Both the position numbers and the translations under genes were made by a program. From NCBI GenBank assembly GCA_031550605.1, contig JAVBOK010000030.1:5118-69117 (forward strand): 64,000 nt of DNA. Direction: 5' to 3'. Origin of the DNA: FLUQ01 sp031550605. Lineage in GTDB: Bacteria > Desulfobacterota > Desulfovibrionia > Desulfovibrionales > Desulfovibrionaceae. The stretch's first letter is position 1. Every line of letters begins with the position of its first letter. The notes under the pieces were generated by a model, which saw nothing but the letters and a program-made list of their open reading frames with translations, did no database searches and had not been told where the DNA came from. This document shows positions 60,427 through 64,000 of the stretch, one piece after another.

Positions 60427-63400
60427 TCAACCGCCGGAATTGGTTATCAGCTGTTGCAGCAAGTGTGCTTCCGCGTCCACGCTGCCGCTGTTTATCGCCG
60501 CCACGGTGGCCGCGTCCACCGCCGGGCTGTTCAGATGAATCTGGACGGTTTCGATCGCCGCGCTTCCGGTTCCGTCATGTACGGTTACCGTCAGATCGGT
60601 CCCGCCGGAAACCGCGTGGATATCCAGACGACCCGCTTCCACCATGCTTTTCAATCCGTCAAAACTAACATCTCCGCCGTCGCTAAACAGGTCATCGAAG
60701 CGCAGATGGTCCTGGCCGACAAAGAAATCGCTGATGCTGTCCGTACCGCCGTCCATGTCCACGACCTTCCAGGCGAAGGTATCGGACCCGGCTCCGCCGA
60801 TCAGGATGTCGTTGCCAGTACCGCCATAAATCAGGTCATTGCCGTCGCCGCCATAAAGCATATCGTTGCCGGCGTCACCATAAATGACGTCGTGACCGGG
60901 TCCGCCATGAATGATGTCGTTACCCGCGTCTCCGTGGATGATATCATTGCCGGTTCCGCCATAGATGACGTCATGCCCTTCTCCGCCGGTCAGAGTGTCG
61001 TTGCCCGCGCCGCCGGATATGACGTCGTCCCCCGTTGTTCCTGTCAGGACGTTGTCGCTCGCGGTTCCGATGAAGGTGTGCGCGGCATCGCGGATATGCA
61101 AGTCCGCTGTGGCCGTGTCTCCGTCGGGCGAACCGATGGTGTAGGTGAAGTCCGCATGGATTGCCGTCACTCCGGGGTTGGCGTCAAAGGTATAGCTGCC
61201 GTCAAGGTTCAGCTTCAGCGTGCCGTCGGGCGTGGCAACCGTGGCTACCCCGGCGGTGAACGCATGTTCCGTCCCGTCATAGGAAACCGATTGCAAGACC
61301 GCTCTGTCATTAAGGTGCGCCGTGCTGAGCAGGCCGTCCTTAAACCCGTCGGGAGAGAGGTCGGTGAGCACGTTGCCCGAGGTTCTCAGGAATGAAGGCG
61401 GTTGCGTATACTGCACGACATCATCGATGAAGAGTCGAGCGTCGCCTCTGGTCGTCGAACCTATGTCCATAGTGTAGAGGGACAGGGTGTAGTTTCCGCT
61501 GATACTGATAGGAACGTTGATCACGCCCTGCTGATACTGCGTCGTTGCCGCCTGCACCCCCAACTGACCCGCGGCCACGGTGTTTCCACCCGAATCTTTC
61601 AGGACGTAGAACGCTGCATCCCGGTCATAATTGCTGTTGTTCTGCCTGCCGTTCATAAACTGGAAGTTAAACTTGAAATCCGAGCCAGCAGTCAGCGAGA
61701 AGGTTTTGGAAACGATGCTGGCATCCTGGAAGCTGTTGGTCTGCCCTGTGTTGTTGGTCAGGGTAATGCCCAACGTCGCCAGGTAGTTGATAGCGGCCGT
61801 GGTGTTTGAACCGTATCCGAGCTGGCTGACCACATTCGCCAGGGTAGCGCCGCTGGACGTCAGTATGAAGCCGTTCTCTCTGTTGCCGCTACTGTCGGTG
61901 TCCAGATCGTTGCCCGCCGTCCAGGCGGTAGGCGAGGACTGGTTGTACGATACGGAACTGCTGCCCAACCGCGTCCAGCCGGCGGCGGTAAAAGCCGTGG
62001 CGTTGACGGCGGCGGCATGGTCCAGGGTAACGCTGACCGGCGCAGACGCTATCGTCTGCCAGGTCGCGGCGATATTGTCGTATGCCGCCGGGTTGTAGTC
62101 ATGTACCGTGATGTTTATCGGCACGCTGCGGATATCGCCGTCAGCATCCTTGAGGTTGAAGAGCACATTGGTGAACGTTATGTCGTCGTCTACGCCTTGG
62201 GCCGCTTCAATGCGATAGGTACCGTCTGTCTTGACGAACAGGCTCACGCCCTGCCCCAGGTCGACTTCTGTTTCGCCGCTTCCGGAAATGAGGGTAACGA
62301 CGCCGCTCACGCTGATGCCGGCAAGGGTGATGGACTGGTCAGCGCCAAGCACGCTGGTCAGCAAATTGCCCGTCACTATTTCTATAGTGTTTTCCAGAGC
62401 AGCGGAAAGCTGGCTGGCGTCGGTCAAACCGATATACGTATCACCGCCCGCCCCTTCGGTTCCATTGATGGCCAGCCGCATGGCGGTGGCGCCGGCCCCG
62501 GAATTGCCCAGGCCTATCCCGATGGAATAAACATCCACCAGATCCCCGCTGGCGCCGTTGACGAAGTTCTGCCAGGAAGTCGGCACAGCGCCGCCGGCGT
62601 TGGGTTCCCCGTCGGAAAGGAAATACACCTTATGTTCGTAACTTGGGTAATTGGTCAGATCGTTCTGAGCGTGCGTTAGTGCGGGATCAAGCCCTGTATT
62701 ATACAAGGTGCCGCCGCCCGCCGTCAGGGCGTTGATGGCCGACTTGGCCGCCGCGATGGAGGCGAAGGTCTGGTTGAGGCCCGTCCCGCTGGAGAACGTC
62801 ACCAGGTGGATGACAAAATCCCCGCCGCCTGACCCAGCCGCGTACTGATCCAGCATGTGGTTCAAAGCAGCCTTGGTGTAATCAAGCCGGGACTGTCCCG
62901 CCGGGGCGGTGTTGCTATCATTCAGGTTCCAGGCCATGCTGCCGGAAACGTCCACGACCAGGGTAATGGCATAGTTCACGGGCTTGGGCTCGTGGATGTC
63001 GATATGCGCGCCTCCGGCCGTGAGTTCGTCATCGACCACCGTGATGGTTGTCGCGGCGAATTTGGTCCCGCCGGAGCCTGTCACCGCTATGTTCAGCCCG
63101 ATATCCACAGTTTCGCCGACGGCGCTGTCGTTGACGGTGCCGTGGGTTTTGGCAGCGCCAAGGGTGAAGGTATAGGCGTATGCGCCGCCGCCGGTGTTGG
63201 TGACGGTGAAGGTATCTCCGTTGATGACCGCCGAGGCGGACCCCCCGAGGGCGCTCGGAAGAGCGATGCCGGTGGGCGTGCCGCCAAGGGATATGGCCAC
63301 GGAAGACGGCGTGCCGGTGATGGTGAAGACGCCGCTCGCGGTCGTGTCCACGGCGCTGCCGTTATGTATCCAGTCCTGACCTGTGCCCAGGGGCAGGGCC

Positions 63401-64000
63401 GCTTCATGGACGATGGTGTCCGTAGCCGTAAGGCTGATATCAAGCGGATCCCGGAGGGTCACCTGCAAACTGTCGCTGGCTGTATCTCCGTCCTTGTCGG
63501 TAACGGTGACGTTAATCGCGTGAGAGCCGACCCCAAGGGCGCCGCTGGCAAAAACAGTCTGCCCGGTGAGGGTATTCAGAGTAAGCGTACTGCCGGCGGC
63601 AAGCGCGGCCACCCATATGCCGGAACCCGGTGCGGTTTGCGAAGCCGCCACCGAAGCGCCGCTGTCCAGCCGCACCATGATGGAACCAATGTCATCCGCG
63701 CCGCCGCGAAGATCCAGGCCCGCCAAGGCGGCCGTTGTTCCTATGTTGATAGTGCCGAGCGTGTCGGTGCCAGGAGAATGGAATTCAATGCTCGGGATAT
63801 CGTCCACCACGTTGACGGTCACGCTCACCGTGCCGGTGCTGCCGAATGGGTCGGTCACCGGGATGGTGGCTGTGCCCAGAGCCAGGGGCGAGCCGATGCC
63901 CGCATCGGGATGGCTGATGTTGTCGAATAAGGTATAAGTCACCGAGCCGGCGCTGACATGCACCGTGCCGACCGCCATGGAGCCGGCCATCAGGGCGTAA
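60427..64000 (-). CDS. C-terminal part of a large VWA/RTX type I-secreted adhesin (5' end outside the window)
   Basis: The minus-strand frame is open from the window edge to a stop at 60427, giving about 1190 residues of a longer protein. In order: T1SS-143-like cadherin-type repeats ending DKDGDTASDSLQVTLRDP; a second repeat ending in TTITVVDDE; a von Willebrand A domain with MIDAS DVSGS and YFLSDGEPN (about 62385-62985); a jellyroll-like module (61400-62110); RTX nonapeptides GGxGxDxUx (60785-61065); and a C-terminal secretion region. It should be exported by a type I system and bind Ca2+; the VWA suggests a ligand or partner adhesion role. No secretion gene is in the window. Confidence 0.85.
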   Translation of the reverse strand, partial: YALMAGSMAVGTVHVSAGSVTYTLFDNISHPDAGIGSPLALGTATIPVTDPFGSTGTVSVTVNVVDDIPSIEFHSPGTDTLGTINIGTTAALAGLDLRGGADDIGSIMVRLDSGASVAASQTAPGSGIWVAALAAGSTLTLNTLTGQTVFASGALGVGSHAINVTVTDKDGDTASDSLQVTLRDPLDISLTATDTIVHEAALPLGTGQDWIHNGSAVDTTASGVFTITGTPSSVAISLGGTPTGIALPSALGGSASAVINGDTFTVTNTGGGAYAYTFTLGAAKTHGTVNDSAVGETVDIGLNIAVTGSGGTKFAATTITVVDDELTAGGAHIDIHEPKPVNYAITLVVDVSGSMAWNLNDSNTAPAGQSRLDYTKAALNHMLDQYAAGSGGGDFVIHLVTFSSGTGLNQTFASIAAAKSAINALTAGGGTLYNTGLDPALTHAQNDLTNYPSYEHKVYFLSDGEPNAGGAVPTSWQNFVNGASGDLVDVYSIGIGLGNSGAGATAMRLAINGTEGAGGDTYIGLTDASQLSAALENTIEIVTGNLLTSVLGADQSITLAGISVSGVVTLISGSGETEVDLGQGVSLFVKTDGTYRIEAAQGVDDDITFTNVLFNLKDADGDIRSVPINITVHDYNPAAYDNIAATWQTIASAPVSVTLDHAAAVNATAFTAAGWTRLGSSSVSYNQSSPTAWTAGNDLDTDSSGNRENGFILTSSGATLANVVSQLGYGSNTTAAINYLATLGITLTNNTGQTNSFQDASIVSKTFSLTAGSDFKFNFQFMNGRQNNSNYDRDAAFYVLKDSGGNTVAAGQLGVQAATTQYQQGVINVPISISGNYTLSLYTMDIGSTTRGDARLFIDDVVQYTQPPSFLRTSGNVLTDLSPDGFKDGLLSTAHLNDRAVLQSVSYDGTEHAFTAGVATVATPDGTLKLNLDGSYTFDANPGVTAIHADFTYTIGSPDGDTATADLHIRDAAHTFIGTASDNVLTGTTGDDVISGGAGNDTLTGGEGHDVIYGGTGNDIIHGDAGNDIIHGGPGHDVIYGDAGNDMLYGGDGNDLIYGGTGNDILIGGAGSDTFAWKVVDMDGGTDSISDFFVGQDHLRFDDLFSDGGDVSFDGLKSMVEAGRLDIHAVSGGTDLTVTVHDGTGSAAIETVQIHLNSPAVDAATVAAINSGSVDAEAHLLQQLITNSGG
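60785..61065 (-). repeat. RTX calcium-binding nonapeptide array within the adhesin
   Basis: About ten tandem 27-base units encode GGxGxDxUx repeats such as GGTGNDIIH, GDAGNDIIH and GGPGHDVIY. They bind Ca2+ outside the cell and drive folding after secretion. The repeats are in the reading frame and have no spacers. Confidence 0.85.

Noticed and set aside
60785..61065. Short-period DNA repeats resembling a CRISPR or minisatellite array
   Set aside because: The 27-base period has no unique spacers and encodes RTX nonapeptides in frame, so it is a coding repeat.
60253..61395. Plus-strand open frame opposite the RTX array with repetitive valine-rich sequence
   Set aside because: It is the complement of the RTX repeat coding sequence, without ribosome site or known fold.

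Overview
The window is a GC-rich, tightly packed chromosomal segment of a Gram-negative bacterium. Lipid A, Kdo and LPS-export genes (msbA, two lpxL-type acyltransferases, kdsA, kdsC, lptC/A/B), lolA and bamD show an outer membrane. The order kdsC-lptC-lptA-lptB-rpoN-hpf-ptsN-rapZ, followed by mannose-family PTS genes, together with an H+-pyrophosphatase, a ferredoxin-tailed aldo/keto reductase and a DHH-CBS-nucleotidyltransferase fusion, fits a deltaproteobacterial anaerobe of the Desulfovibrionaceae type. That placement is inference from gene content; no rRNA or tRNA gene was seen.

Layout. 0.1-1.4 kb: aroQ and efp. 1.4-7.1 kb: an aldo/keto reductase divergent from an atoE-atoB-atoD-atoA operon for short-chain acyl/acetoacetyl-CoA metabolism. 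The operon is preceded by a textbook sigma-54 promoter and three GTCTC-N6-GAGAC palindromes, which look like enhancer-binding-protein sites. 7.1-11.4 kb: ftsK, lolA and an rRNA pseudouridine synthase. 11.5-16.1 kb: msbA, a DUF374 acyltransferase and two tandem lpxL paralogues. 16.2-18.2 kb (minus strand): a zinc-finger-like hypothetical, an exported nitroreductase-like protein and purQ. 18.3-28.7 kb: pyrG, kdsA, kdsC, lptC, lptA, lptB, rpoN, hpf, ptsN, rapZ and PTS EIIA/EIIB/EIIC; the EIIC frame is broken at a run of nine T. 28.7-31.4 kb (minus): a gtr-like surface-polysaccharide locus (GtrII-type glucosyltransferase, methyltransferase, GtrA). 31.5-35.5 kb: hppA and a dicarboxylate/glutamate symporter.

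35.5-41.5 kb: cca (minus), birA, an M23 peptidase (minus), pcm, mrp and pgsA. 41.5-47.3 kb: a small hypothetical, an FtsB-like protein, a TPR protein, a lipoprotein, fbp, tsaD, trxA and bamD. 47.4-49.7 kb (minus): two small membrane proteins, an aspartate/glutamate racemase and folK. 49.9-60.3 kb: xerD, a glycosyltransferase (minus), the DHH-CBS-nucleotidyltransferase, a HIT protein, lapA, lapB, mutS and a lipoprotein. 60.4-64.0 kb (minus): the C-terminal part of a giant VWA/RTX type I-secreted adhesin whose N-terminus lies beyond the window.

Most of the window is core cell-envelope, RNA and DNA maintenance. The features most worth following up are the sigma-54/UAS control region of the ato operon, the frameshifted PTS EIIC gene, the unusual gtr-like locus, the two CCA-type nucleotidyltransferases (one with Glu replacing the first catalytic Asp) and the modular adhesin. 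No CRISPR array, insertion sequence, prophage or tRNA gene was recognised.
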